Source: Hybos culiciformis
Taxonomy: Eukaryota; Arthropoda; Insecta; Diptera; Hybotidae
DNA: 64,000 nt
Direction of reading: 5' to 3'
Assembly: GCA_964007475.1 (NCBI GenBank)
Contig: OZ023273.1
Span: 87,748,930-87,812,929 of the forward strand
Shown here: one piece after another, positions 21,616-32,838 of the stretch
Layout of the letters: each line of letters opens with the position of its first letter
Position numbering within the stretch: the first letter of the stretch is position 1
The notes under the pieces: model-generated
Database searches by the model: none
Told to the model about the DNA's origin: nothing
The model's input: only the letters and a program-made list of their open reading frames with translations
Position numbers and translations under genes: made by a program

Positions 21616-22294
21616 CAGTGGTGGGATTCAAAACATTTAACAACCGGTTCGCATCCCGTAAAAAAAAAAAATAATATAATTTTTTTCGTGTTTTCGAATC
21701 CTCTAAAAATTTTTTAATTTATTAAATTAAATTCTAAAGACCTTTCCAGAACATATATATACTTTCTCCTTCATAAAAACTCATAAATTTTTAGATTGAT
21801 GTTTCCAAATGTTGTAATTTCAAAACAGGCTTGCTTGTTACACATTTATTACTTTGTAAGAGCATATTTTTACTCTTACTCAGCTCACAGTAAATAGGAT
21901 ATTTTCCAGTATTTCTTTTAATAAACTTATTAAAAGCCAGAAAAAAAATGTTTTACTTTAAATTGTACACGCACCACCTGTCGAGATACTCATCGTGTGA
22001 AAGTAGTTTTTAAATTTTTAGATAACACACAGACCGAAAGACAAACATCATGTTTTTTATATAATTCAAATTTTATTTTTAATACAAATTTCAATGTAAA
22101 TTCAAATTGTATATTCTTTGAGTAGTTGAGAAATTGCCACGGAGGGACTATTAAAGCAATGAAATAGTTATTTTAAAACTTTTTCAGACGATTTTCGTGA
22201 ACCTACAAATTTTAGGAAACGGTTCGTGCGAATCATAAATATTTTAAGAAACGGTTCGCGCGAACCGGTGCGAACCAGCTGAATCCCACCACTG
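21616..22294. mobile_element. hAT-2: 679-bp non-autonomous hAT with 8-bp TSD
   Basis: The ends are CAGTGGTGGGATTCA and TGAATCCCACCACTG, flanked by perfect 8-bp repeats ACTGTAGC (21608-21615 and 22295-22302). Repeats of AACCGGTTCG/CGAACCGGT lie just inside both ends. There is no transposase sequence. It splits gypsy-2 gag, so it is younger than gypsy-2. Confidence 0.93.
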
Positions 22295-22303
22295 ACTGTA
22301 GCC

Positions 22304-22663
22304 TTATTCTGGATAATAATTGTTCAATGGTTTCATTTTCTTGTTGAACAATTTTGTGAAATTTGTACCTTTCACTTTTGGAATGAAATAGGAATCGAAT
22401 ACGCCTTTCAGTTGTTCTAATGTTGGAGACGCACCATCCACAGTCATTGGTGGAGGATAAGTATTATAAATTTGAACCGCTTGCTTACCAATTGAGTTCA
22501 TAAACGTGGCTGTTTGAATTTTTACGCTTTTCTTTTCCATTTCTGCAGCAATTTCAAAAAATTCATACTGCTGCTTCCATAATTTCCACTCATCTGGCAT
22601 ATTTTTATCAAATTCAATTACTATTGGCTTGGGTCGACGCTCGTAAAAATTACTTTCCGCCAT
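22304..22663 (-). pseudogene. gypsy-2 gag N-terminal part
   Basis: From ATG 22663 the frame encodes a capsid region: KPIVIEFDKNMPDEWKLWKQ, then YEFFEIAAEMEKKSVKIQTA, a PPP turn, and FIPKVKGTNF. The W..W...YE.F..A..M....... K..+ pattern is the standard Gag N-terminus of this insect gypsy group. It ends in a TAA at 22304, one base before the hAT-2 target duplication. Removing the insert in thought does not restore the frame, so decay is not due to the insert alone. About 120 codons survive of a Gag usually three times as long. Confidence 0.85.
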
Positions 22664-22744
22664 TTATATGTTTTTTATATTATCTGCCGAGACGATTTTT
22701 TTTACTTTATTCTATAAACCGATATTTATTAAATAATATTTTTT

Positions 22745-22757
22745 GGTTTCGGCACCG
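22745..22757 (-). promoter_or_regulatory. gypsy-2 candidate primer binding site
   Basis: The minus strand reads CGGTGCCGAAACC, 15 bases inside the 5' LTR border. It differs from the TTGGTGACCCC primer site of gypsy-1 and gypsy-3. The unusual 15-base gap makes this tentative. Confidence 0.45.
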
Positions 22758-22772
22758 TGTAAATAAAAGATG

Positions 22773-23035
22773 TGTTAAGCCAAAACATATCTCTCTCAAC
22801 TTATGATGTTAAAAACAATAACATAAATATGAAATTAGGTTCCAAATAATTTATTGGTCAAATTTTTGATTAATCTCACAACAATAATAAATTCAAAATT
22901 CCCTTTTTTTAGATCAATCGATAAGTTTTTATTATTATTGTGAGAGCATTTGAAAACATATATAAATTTAGAAATTAAGAAAAAAAAATCAGTATTCATT
23001 ATCATTATCGTTGTCTCACAAGAAGCATACATACC
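22773..23035 (-). repeat. gypsy-2 5' LTR, truncated
   Basis: Matches solo LTR 37303-37562 with few differences, from TGTTAAGCCAAAACATATCT (plus strand) to AAGAAGCATACATA. The match then stops abruptly at 23035, so the outer half of the LTR is missing. Confidence 0.88.
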
Positions 23036-24150
23036 CAATTGACCATTTGAGTAGGAAATCCGAATGGACCTCCATTGGAAATGCCAAATGAAAAGAACTT
23101 GGAAATATAAGCACTTTACATATGAAAATGGTCAAAAAAAAAAAAAAAATTACAATGGAATATAATTCGGATTTGTACCTTCTATTTGTAAGAATTAGGC
23201 ACAATTGGTATATTTTACCAAACTGAATTCTTGATAAAATCCAACTAGATATCTGTTTACTATTCCAAATCTTTTTCCGCCTCAATTTCCTACAATTTTT
23301 CATGCTAATGTACCCACCTTTTATCTCAGGTTTTTCCCCATGCAATTTCCGTTACGAATTCCACATCTTTTTCCCCTACTTTCCCGTTTGAATTTTCCCC
23401 TTACTATTCCAATAAGAGTTCCAATGGGAATTCCTATTCCTAACGACTATCTTCATATATTTTACTAATTATTATTTAGTAAAATATATGAGAAAAGTCC
23501 TTAGGAATAATTGTAGGTAAAAAGTGTTGGAGAAATTTTACAAAAAAAATTGAGAAAATGTTTGGCAATTCCCATTGGAATCCTTTTTGGAATGGTAATG
23601 GTACAATCCAAATGAAAAAGTAGTATAAATATTATTTGACTCCGACAATTCAACGATTGTACAATAAAGATTTATCCTATCAGTTATACTTACAATATAA
23701 TTTATTATGGTTTCCATTTAAAAGAAAAATATTGATATGGCTTACTCTGTTCCGTTTTCTTCCTTAAATCTGAAACTTTTGAAGTATTACGACATCTTAA
23801 TCAATTATCATTTCAAAATTTCTTTATTTATTTCAATTTAATTTCAATTCAAAATTCAAGTTAAAATTCAATTAAAATTTTAATTGTAAAAATATATATA
23901 ATTTAAAGTACATTTTATATTTAATGAAAATTTCAATTAAATTTCTTGAAAAAATTTCATGCAACAGAAGTTCAAATTTACTTTTCAAATTTAACACTTA
24001 TAATTTTAATTAATTTTAAATAATTGTTGATTCATTTGTGCTGTTGGTTGAATTTTTTGGTTCATCACATAGTTCTGTAGAAGATATAAAATAATAACAT
24101 ATAAGTAAAAAATAAACAAATAAAAAAGTTTATAGATTATTAAATTATAA
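23036..24150. other. non-coding DNA with TTCC..TTGGAA words
   Basis: From 23036 to about 23600, short words such as CCATTGGAAATGCC, TTCCAATGGGAATTCC and CCCATTGGAATCC recur in both orientations. This may be a decayed repeat, but no ends were defined. No gene is recognised. Confidence 0.45.
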
Positions 24151-25380
24151 TCAAGTAAACTTGTAGAATAAAAGTCTAACAATTAAAAGATGAAGTTTAA
24201 GATGTAAAATTAATAATAATAAATTAGAAGAATTACCATTTATTTTTGCATTCTTGCCAGATTGTTCATCATCAATTTTGGAATTTGATCTTCCTGGGCG
24301 GCTGGAATCTTTACGTTTTTTCAATGACCTTTTAATAATATCTTCTAATGTTGTGCTTGCCATTGTAACATTTAATAATGAAATAATTCTTTCTTGAATT
24401 GTAGCAAATATAATACTTGATCCAACAGGCAAATTTTAATCAAATGTTGTCCAGCTCATATTGGTAATCAATTCCTTGGAAAAAATACATTTAATTATAA
24501 TTTTAGCAACAGTTTCTACTTTAATATTATTATCGTGGTAGTCACTTATACGGGCGTTTTTAATAATATTGTTAATAACACATTCGAATTAAAATTTCTT
24601 TTCATTATTTGATAGTAATGCTGCTTCTAGCTCAATAAAATCATTTTTTGAAGATAGAGTATTAAAAATGGACCCTTGTTCCTTAATTTCTGCTTTTCTA
24701 GATTGTAAATTTTGAAGTTTTAAAACTTCGGCTGTAAGTTTTGTAACAGTCTCTGTCAATACTTTGATTTCGGATTTAATTTCTTCTTGGTTTCTTAGAA
24801 TAATATTTTCAGAAGGTACAGATGGTAAATTTGAGAGTACTACAAAATCTGAAACTAAATTCGAAGATCTTGGTAATGAGTCCACCAAGATAGGATTTGA
24901 TATTGACATTTCTGGAGATATTGTTAAAGATGCTTCTGTTTCAGTAGATTTAAGATCTCTTGTTGTTTCCAAATCAAAAGTAAAAATTTGTGATGATGAC
25001 AAAGTACTGTTTTTTGATGGGGATTTTGGTAGTTGAATAATATTTTCCTCATTTGCTAAAAATTCATTATTTAAATCCAAGCTTTTTTTGCTATCGACGT
25101 CAAGGTCGCAATAACAATCTTCTTCCGATTCTGAGCTTGCATAGATTGCTGCCGTTACTTTTTTTTTCCGCATTTTTAATGGAATTAATATTAGAGTACC
25201 AAAATTTTCTAATATGATGTGATTTCCATTCTGCAAAGGATTTATTTTTTTTTTTGCAAAATTTTTAATTAATTTGTATTGTTTTTTTGGTGGATAGAAT
25301 GCTTGAGTATTTTCACTCGTTAACCAATTTTGAGGAATCAATAAAATTGATTTGTCATCAAATTCCACAACATGATATTG
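24151..25380 (-). pseudogene. DUF4806-like second ORF of a DNA transposon
   Basis: The minus-strand frame opens with YHVVEFDDKSILLIPQNWL, the V.F.D.....VP..WL start seen in DUF4806-type proteins, but there is no in-frame ATG upstream. Next come a basic PPKKQYK segment, acidic Ser-rich stretches, and a coiled coil (KSEIKVLTETVTKLTAEVLK). The DUF4806-like end starts about FNTLSSKNDFIELEAALL. Two in-frame TAA codons (24589-24591 and about 24435) cut this domain. Beyond them the frame goes on with ITNMSWTTFD and a basic RSLKKRKDSSRPGR tail. The gene lies 0.4 kb downstream of, and parallel to, the transposase-domain pseudogene, as in related two-gene elements. No function is proven for this partner protein. 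Confidence 0.65.
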
Positions 25381-25747
25381 GATGCAGCTTTGAGAAAGAA
25401 CAAGTGTAAAAACTAATTAAGCAATTTTATGTAAAAAAATAATTGTTGTGGTAAAATTTTATTATTTTGTTAATTCCGTTCTTATCAAATGAATAGTTTT
25501 CTAAATGATTGGATAAGAGTTCATTTTCAGCCTTAAACATACTTAAAATTTTTGATTTTAATGGTTTATCGAAAACGTTGCTCAAATGTAATACCGTTTT
25601 TGTATTTGAAGTACCTTTTTGTTTGTTTCATTAAAAACGTAATTGTTTGGTTCGTGTGCACTAAATTTTACATTATTTATGAAAATATGTTTATAAATCT
25701 GCTTATCCGGGTTAAAAATATCTTTATGCTTAAAATCCAAACTATCT
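25381..25747. other. spacer between the two transposon genes
   Basis: Mostly AT-rich. The transposase-domain protein may continue into 25582-25747 (a frame containing FIIAIKKKYYVPF and NVKFSAHEPNNYVF, which fits the end of such proteins), so the real 3' end could be near 25580. Confidence 0.45.
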
Positions 25748-27130
25748 TTAAATGTAAAAGGAACATAATATTTTTTCTTTATAGCGATTATAAAGTTGCT
25801 CAAGACATCTATTTCCACTTTTCAATTGATTTTTCAAATATTGCAAAAAATTTTCAAATTTAAATGAACTATATTCGTCAACTGGTGTTTTTAAAAATAA
25901 TACATCTTGTGGAATGTGACACAAAATGTGAACATTATATGTAGCATTATAAATTGTATAAAATTTGGGAAAATTTTTGACAAATGATTCTATTAATGAA
26001 GTTGCTGTTGAATTTTGTGTTACGCATATGTTCTTGTCGCATAAAATTCTCATTTCGCAAAACAAACTAAGCAAATGATCATAAAGATGAGTCTGATTCT
26101 TATTGTTAAATGGTTCAATCAACACAATTGGTAGTACATATAATAAAAGAGTCCTAAACTCAGTAGCTTTGCATCGTTTAAAATGCTCCAATGAACGAAG
26201 CTTTCGATTAAATTCTGGCGGAAGCTGGCTACCAATTTGAACAATAGAAGTTGAAATGGGAATTCTGACTTGATTCTATATTTTTGTCGACGATCCAAAA
26301 TCCAAGACTTTAATAATTGCTTAATTACACCCAATAGCACACAGTGCATGTAATCTACTGGGATATTCGAAACAAAATCTATTTCCAAATTTTCAATGAT
26401 TAGATTATTGAATGAATGATGGAAATTTCTATCAGTCTTCAATCTGAAATCTGAATCAGTTCTAGGCTTCAGTTTTTTTAATTCACTAGAATGGCAAGGC
26501 ATTGGAAACACTACTTTTGCAACATGATATTTGCCGACTATATTACATTTATGGCAGCAACCGTATGCAGCATGACCTTTGATGTTTAATCTTATTTTAA
26601 AATAATAGACTTTTTCTTTATATTTAATTCCATTCTTAATATTTAAGCAATCATCAACAAATTGTTTCATATATTCATTAACTTCGTTTGGCTTTGATCT
26701 CCCACAAAATACACCCAAGGTAGACTTCATTGTATCCAACAACATTAATTAAAATGGGCCAAAGATCTAAACAAGAGCTCTTAGATAAAGGCAGACCATC
26801 TATGTTGAGATCGAACAATAAATAATGAGTCATCGGATTATGAACCTTTAGAAAATTTTCTTAAACAAAGATTAACCCAATGTGAAAATATTGGCCATTA
26901 CACATAATATCTATATCAGCTTTCCTTGGAGTCTATAATCCATTGGTAAAAAGCGATCATCGTCACTTAGAATTTGTAGTAATGCATTCACAGAATTTCT
27001 AGTTTGCAAAGTGGAGGACGCCCATTGTGCTAATTTTTGTTTTTTCGTTGCATGAAAAAAATTACTTTCAAACTCGAAAGGAAAGGGCTCATTATCTGAG
27101 TTTTCAGAATCCGTCGCACGAATTATTTTT
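25748..27130 (-). pseudogene. transposase-domain protein (CACTA/EnSpm-like), decayed
   Basis: From high to low coordinates the minus strand shows, in several frames, ALLQILSDDDRFLPMDYR, then LNIDGLPLSKSSCLDLWPIL, LGVFCGRSKPNEVNEYM, KGHAAYGCCHKC, VVFPMPC, SNIPVDYMHCVLLGVIKQLL, CKATEFRTLLLYVLPIVL and NVHILCHIPQDVLFL. This order (IDGLP..KSS, GVFCG.SKP, KGH..Y.C..C, DYMH...LGV.K.L, KATEFR.FLLY) is the core of insect and cnidarian 'transposase domain-containing' proteins, which I associate with CACTA/EnSpm-like elements. The two longest frames (26745-26119 and 26191-25748) overlap by a frameshift. Upstream parts have stops. The element is non-functional. Confidence 0.75.
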
Positions 27131-27446
27131 TATACAAAGTAGTCGTCTTTGTCTGGAGAATTTATTTTGCTTCCTAATTGTGATTCACAATAAGGTTGAA
27201 GACTGCAATTGCTTCTACATTTGTGCATGAAATCTTCAGCCTTTCTTCTCTTTCTGAATATATGTCTCCGTTTTCTATTAAATATTTTGTAACAATTAAA
27301 AAATAAGTAATAAGTCAAAAAAAAAAGTATAGACTTAAAACAGAAAATAATACATTTTTTCAATTAATTTAAAAAATATTAGTGTTACAGAAAATAAAAT
27401 TTAAAATTCGGAGGGGTATCATAACATCAACAGGACATACCGTCAA
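27131..27446. other. non-coding DNA, possible upstream part of the transposon gene
   Basis: A minus-strand frame at 27363-27130 includes a basic FNRKRRHIFRKRRKAEDFMH stretch. A basic leader would suit the N-terminus of the transposase-domain protein, but homology is not clear. Confidence 0.35.
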
Positions 27447-27470
27447 TTGACGGCGCATGCACCACCTTTC

Positions 27471-27880
27471 CACTGCGCTTCCACTGCGCGACCACTACGC
27501 GACCACTACGCCCTCACTACGCTTCCACTACGCCCCCACTACACACCACAGCATCCCACTGCACCGCCACTGCACCGCCACTGCACCGCCACTGCACCGC
27601 CACTGCACTGCCACTGCACTGCCACTGCACTGCCACTGCACCGCCACTGCACCGCCACTGCACCGCCACTGCACCGCCACTGCACCGCCACTGCACCGCC
27701 ACTGCACCGCCACTGCACCGCCACTGCACCGCCACTGCACCGCCACTGCACCGCCACTGCACCGGCACCGCACTTCCACTGCACTGCCACTGCACCGCTA
27801 CTGCAGCGCTACTGCAGCGCCACTGCACCGCCACTGCACCACCACTGCACCGCCACTGCACCACCACTGCACCGCCATTT
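27471..27880 (+). repeat. GC-rich 12-bp satellite (CACTGCACCGCC)
   Basis: From about 27540 to 27877 the sequence is a near-perfect head-to-tail array of CACTGCACCGCC, with variants CACTGCACTGCC and CACTGCACCACC. Before it lies a degenerate CACTACGCGACC array from about 27471. Because 12 is a multiple of 3 and the unit has no stop, several frames on both strands stay open (Pro-Leu-His-Arg-His-Cys-Thr or Cys-Ser-Gly-Gly-Ala-Val patterns). I read these as artefacts of the repeat and not as genes. The array is a sharp GC island in AT-rich DNA. Confidence 0.95.
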
Positions 27881-28558
27881 TTCTTTTTTAATATCTAATA
27901 TAATAAAAGGTGAACTCACCTCTTAAACGACCTTGACAGTGTTGGTACTTTTCTAAATTTATTTTTTAAACGTAAATAATAAATAAAATAACCGAATGAC
28001 TATGCAACACTGAATGCAAGGCGTACTTTGATAAAAACTTTAAAATATAAACAAAAAAATCAAGGCGTACTTTATCAATAAAAAAATAAAGCATTCGTTT
28101 CGAAATGACTAAAAACAGGGCATAGTTACTAGGCTAGGGCCTGCACTATTTTTTCTGTGCAGGCTTTTTTCTAGTTCATACATAAACTGTGTCGAAATTA
28201 CGCAATGTTTAAGATGTTGATAAGAATAAAATAAATTATACATATAATTATTATTTGTACATATGTGTATCAAAAATTATTATTTTTCATAACGAGAATA
28301 AATTGACTTTTTTTTGTTTAGTTTGTCAAACGGTTTTGTATTATCGAAAGTCCAAAACTCTTTCAAACGAAATCGATCAAATGAAGAAAGTGTTTGAACT
28401 TGAACCATGAAAAGCTCTCAAAATAAGTAATATATGTTAGATAGTTTAAAAAAAAACAATTATTATGTTTTATTATGTTTATTTGTAATTAAATTTTAAC
28501 AATAAAAATATTTAATAAATTGGTTAATGTATCTAAAACCACAGACAAATATAATAAA
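27881..28558. other. AT-rich non-coding DNA with one strong hairpin
   Basis: GCCTGCAC at about 28139 pairs perfectly with GTGCAGGC at about 28157 around an 11-base loop, followed by TTTTTTC. No gene is recognised. Confidence 0.5.
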
Positions 28559-28731
28559 CACAGACGAATAAGTTCTTACATCTTTTTACTATGAAAAATA
28601 ATAGCTGTCGATTAGCTCCATTCCATAGTATTGTTATTTTTAATTAAATTTATGAATGTTTTCTTAAATACTAATAAATGAAGCTAATTGTTTTTCATAG
28701 CAAAAAAGTTGCCTGAACTTATTCGTCTGTG
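28559..28731. mobile_element. 173-bp palindromic MITE
   Basis: CACAGACGAATAAGTTC at the left is the exact inverse of GAACTTATTCGTCTGTG at the right. Complementarity continues imperfectly inward (CTATGAAAAATAATAGCT against AGCTAATTGTTTTTCATAG). A clear target duplication was not identified. Confidence 0.75.
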
Positions 28732-29321
28732 TACGTTTTTATAAACAAACATAACTGAAAGTCATGCAAAAGGTAACCAGTAAATATATAAATAATTAAA
28801 AAAAAAATTAAATGTATAATATAGGTAAATGATAACAACTCACCTTTCTGATGCAATTGGTTGCACATGAATTGCAGACTGTGATGGCAAATTTTTCTTT
28901 TCCATTTAACAAATAATTCTGTTGAAACTAAAATAAAAAATAATTTACCTTTAATGAATTTAAAAAATATTAAAGAAAAACACAGTAATCGTAAGAATCC
29001 TACGAAAAATCTGTTCTAATTTGATGTGATGCTTTTCTATTTTTACTAGTCCGAATGAGGAACAGAATTTTGTCCGACGAAAAATATTAAAACAATCAGG
29101 GATTAATTTAAGTATAATTAATATCTATATTTATATTTATTTGCAAAAAAATAATACATATTTTTTTTTCAAAAATATATATTTATTTTTACATTTCAAA
29201 TATAAATATCATCATAAAATCTGTAAGAATTAACAGAAGATTTAAAATGAGAAACACGGGGTGCAAAAGTGTAGAAAAATTATTAGTCAGTTTTCTTCAA
29301 ACTGTGTTATTATAAGTATAC
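28732..29321. other. AT-rich non-coding DNA
   Basis: Nothing recognised. Confidence 0.6.
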
Positions 29322-29323
29322 AT

Positions 29324-29583
29324 ATCGTCTGCTCAGAAATGAAACAACGTATAATGAAAAGTATAGTTTCGAGTAATTTGAGTTTAAAGATTTGAAAATT
29401 AAAAAAAACGTATGAAAAAATATCAAAAAGCGTACAATTTTCATCTAAAAAACACATTTTAATCAACATTAAGAATATTGAAAAGTAGTTGTACTTATAA
29501 AATCGAGTACGAGGAATCGAATGGTGCTATTGTCAAATAATGACGTATAAATGTCATACGTTGTTTCATTTCTCAGCAGACGA
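29324..29583. mobile_element. 260-bp TA-flanked MITE (Tc1/mariner type)
   Basis: TCGTCTGCTCAGAAATGAAA (continuing CAACGTAT) is matched by its inverse ATACGTTG, TTTCATTTCTCAGCAGACGA at the other end with one base difference. TA lies on each side (29322-29323 and 29584-29585). No coding sequence. TIR length and TA duplication fit a mariner-type MITE. Confidence 0.85.
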
Positions 29584-29585
29584 TA

Positions 29586-31780
29586 TTATGTTTGTTCTTT
29601 TTTACTGAATTCTTCAAATTATAAAAAAAAAAAGTTGTACTTCCACAATTCATTAAACCTCTTCGATTTCTCTAAATAAGTTATATAAGCTAGACTAACG
29701 TTGATATAATATACTATGTTAATTTTATATTTTTCCAAAAATCCAATTCGCCTGTTTTCATTCGACTGAAAACAAGAGAACAAAAATCTCCTTCAAAAAG
29801 CTTTGCAATATTTTTAAAATTGCGCGACAATATTTGGAAATTGAAACTATCCTAGATAAAATAAAGAATATTTATTTCTTTAGAAGCTAAAAAAAATAAA
29901 TGTTCCGAATTTAGTAATGTGAAATTATAACGAAGTCCATAAATTAATTTTTGCAATAGATTAGAAAATAAATTAATTTCTTAAGGGTTATCAAAATCAG
30001 TTCGTAAAATTCATTTGTATAGAATAAGGTTTAATTTATTTAAAATTTAACTTAAAATAATATTGTTTATCACTCAATTTTTTTTTATATATAAAATTTT
30101 GAATTCTTTAAAGGTTCAGCAATCAAGCGTTCACACAATAGGTTTCCAAAATCATTGTCGATGATTTATGGATGAATTATCAATTATTTCAACTTATGAA
30201 TTTTACCCATTAAAGGAGTTTTTAATAAATTATTAAATAATTCATAATTTTAAGCTAGCATATAAAATATTTTATTTTTGTATAAATTTTATTGGAAATT
30301 TTTTGGGACAAATTGTTTTTATTTAAAAAAAAAATTATTAGATGTTCATATACTTACACTTCGTTATTCCAATTTAGCAATTTGTTTTATTCCAATTTTT
30401 TTTTTTGTTCCACTCTTTTACTGAACTATTAATGCTCAACCTTTTATTTTATTTTTAGATGATCTATAAATATTTATATGGTATAATGTATTTGCTTCTC
30501 TTCCTTTTTTGAATACTCTTAACCAATCGATTTATGGGAATCTTACTTATTTGCCTGAAACCTGAAAAACAAAAGAAAAGGATTTAGGATTTAGGAACAT
30601 TTTAAGTAGTTATTGATTATCTGCTGTTCTTTCTACCTAAATTACCTACCTATAAAAAAAAGAAAAATCTTAGAATTTATAATTATGATAATGGAATTAC
30701 TAACGCAAGATCAATGAAGTTCCATTATTAAATTCACGTCATAAATTTTTAGTACATAAATTTTTAGAATCGGTTTCCGATTAGGTCCTGAAAATCTCTT
30801 CAGAATTTTTTTTTCTTTTTTTTTTTTTTTTTGGTCGTGAGAAAAAATTTTGAAGATTTCCAGTACTTAATCGATTCTAAAAATGAATGTACCATTTTAA
30901 AGCTTGAATCTGTCCGAAGATTTTGAATGATCCAAATTTTCAAAATTTTGACTTTAAAATGGTCTAAAATCGGTTTAGTCGTCTAGCCGTCGTGTTGAGG
31001 GCGTCTGAAAATGTATATAAGTTCAACGAGAAGTTCTTCTTCAGTGGAAAAATGAAAAAATAAAAAATCGCAAAATAATAATAGCATTGAAAAAGCAAGC
31101 AGTTAAATCGGTGGGACGTCATCTGCACTTTTATCAACACAATTTTCTAAAGCTTATTTTCATTTTTTTTTTAATTAATACTTACCTACAAATAAATCGA
31201 AGCCACCATAAAACAATGAGGTTAGGTTGTAATTTGCAATTTATTTTTTCCAAATTTTTTTTTTCAAAATTTCTTTTTTCTATTTTTTTTTCAGGGAACT
31301 TACTTTTTTTTAAATGGTTAGATTGGAATTTGCATTTTTTTTTTTCAAAACTTTTTTTCAAAATTTCTTTTTTCTATTTTTTTTTTTCAGCGAACTTACT
31401 GTTTTTAAATTGTTTTAATTTGAAATGATAATCAAATCAATTGGTTTTAAATTTAAGTTTAAATTTAAAAAATAAAATAAATCAGTACTGCACGCGTTCG
31501 ATTTGAGTGGAGAAAGAGAAAGAGGAATGACGGATTTTTAATATTCCTAGTTTTGTTTTTATTTTGTACCTTCCGTATCATCATCTGTACCATTATTACT
31601 TGATCCGTAACAAATTCATTTCGTTCCATTTTTGTTTCCTATTTCTTTAATTAATCTAAAAATATGGGGTAGTTAAATTTTTTAAAAATTCAAGTGCATT
31701 TTCAATGTTGTAACATTGTGATAGAATTAATATTTATAGGAGGCGTTATTTGCATTTCTTTAAAGAAATAAAAATTTAAT
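29586..31780. other. non-coding DNA with a fold-back and a short tandem duplication
   Basis: A fold-back lies at about 30757-30887 (TTTTTAGAATCGG.. against CGATTCTAAAAAT, and CTGAAAATCTCTTCAGAATT against AATTTTGAAGATTTCCAG). At about 31240-31415 an 85-95 bp unit is tandemly duplicated (sharing CAAAATTTCTTTTTTCTATT and GAACTTACT). No gene is recognised. Confidence 0.55.
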
Positions 31781-31782
31781 TC

Positions 31783-32125
31783 TTGTTTGTATTTTTGCAT
31801 TTTTGTCTGTTGTATGTCTCGAGTAGACTCCTAAACCGCTTAACCGATCGTTTTCAAATTTACACCATGTCTTTGTCTCAGGTCGAGGGTCGTTATAGGC
31901 TATTTCAAAATCTTGTTGGCCTCCTACCCAGCGACCTCCCCGGCGGGAGGACTTCAAAACTTCATCCGATTTCCGTCAAATTTGGTACATAAAAAGAGGA
32001 AATGATTAAACACATAAATTTCGTAAGAAAATTTATTAGCCTCCTACCCAACGACTTCACCGGGGAAGACTTCAAAAGTTCATCCGATTTCATTCAAATT
32101 TGTTTTCAAGAACATGTAGCATCTT
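31783..32125 (+). mobile_element. Helitron-like head fragment
   Basis: Contains CTCCTAAACCGCTTAACCGA, TCGTTTTCAAATTTACACCA, TGTCTTTGTCTCAGGTCG and CGTTATAGGCTATTT, the 5'-region phrases of a common insect Helitron-type repeat. They recur at 38330-38480 and 41050-41250. Two units of the tandem module (CCTCCTACCCA...TCATCCGATTT.CATTCAAATTT) follow. The BEL gag begins directly after it. Confidence 0.6.
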
Positions 32126-32129
32126 TTTT

Positions 32130-32838
32130 TTGAATTGCCAAAAAATTCAAAAATATCAACCGTCCAGCTAAGAAGCCTCATAGATAATATAAATTCGCAT
32201 TTAAATGCTATGAAGCAAACAGGAACCGAAGTTGATATAATGAATTCATTATAATTCATATTGTTATGACAAAATTAGACTCTGATTCGCAATCAAAATA
32301 CGAAGAATCATTTGATTATCAAAGTTTACCTAGATGGGAAAATATGTACGAGATTTTGAACAAACGATGCAAATTATTGGAGGTAAGAGAAGGAAAGAAT
32401 CAAAATGCTTCAATTCCACATTCACCGTATTCAAATCAAAATAAACCAAACAAAAACAAACCAAAATTCAACAACAAACAATCAACGTCACTAACTGCGT
32501 CAACTTCGACTACCTGTTCGTTCTGTTCAGATCCTCAACATAAAATTGAAAAATGTTCAAGTTTTAGCCAGTTGCTTGTCATTGAAAGATTTAATCAATC
32601 AAAAAAAACTTCAACTATTCATCAATTGCTTGAGACCTAAAAGACTGTAAGTCATCATCATGTCGGGTATGCACTAAAAGACATCATTCACTATTACACC
32701 GATACACATCTGAAAACAATGCTAATAATAATTCTAATAGTACTCATTCTAATCAAGAAACAAAAAATGTTCGTCCATTTTCAGGTCATACATCCAGTTT
32801 AAACTCTGAAATGCAATGTTTCGTTATGATGAATTAGT
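32130..32838 (+). pseudogene. BEL/Pao gag
   Basis: A short-shifted start (LIDNINSHLNAMKQTGTEVD) leads into 32266-32640: TKLDSDSQSKYEESF and LPRWENMYEILNKRCKLLE. This is the BEL Gag pattern (KLD...+..+E ....LP....++ .L..RC..LE). A linker rich in Asn/Lys/Pro is followed by a zinc knuckle (CSFCSDPQHKIEKCSSF), and, after a stop and frameshift, a second Cys/His cluster (SCRVCTKRHHSLLHR) at about 32650-32710. Stops and shifts show decay. Confidence 0.8.

Larger units (their letters stand above)
17716..23035 (-). mobile_element. gypsy-2: Ty3/gypsy relic shattered by insertions
   Basis: On the minus strand, from high to low coordinates, the element shows: a partial 5' LTR (23035-22773), a primer-site-like sequence, gag, a zinc knuckle, protease, the start of RT, RNase H, integrase, a Pol tail, a polypurine tract and a partial 3' LTR (17883-17716). 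The sequences resemble the insect gypsy group often annotated as K02A2.6-like. It has been hit by a hAT element in gag, a piggyBac-related and a fold-back element in RT, and a foreign segment between integrase and the Pol tail. Most of RT is absent. Both LTRs are truncated, and their missing parts can be read from the solo LTR at 37303-37846. Confidence 0.88.

Noticed and set aside
27447..27926. Overlapping 80-159 codon frames on both strands in the 12-bp satellite
   Set aside because: They result from a stop-free repeat whose period is a multiple of three. No start context, domain or conservation is visible.
28139..28170. Rho-independent terminator
   Set aside because: The hairpin plus T-run fits the shape, but this is eukaryotic DNA; it could at most be a pol III stop.
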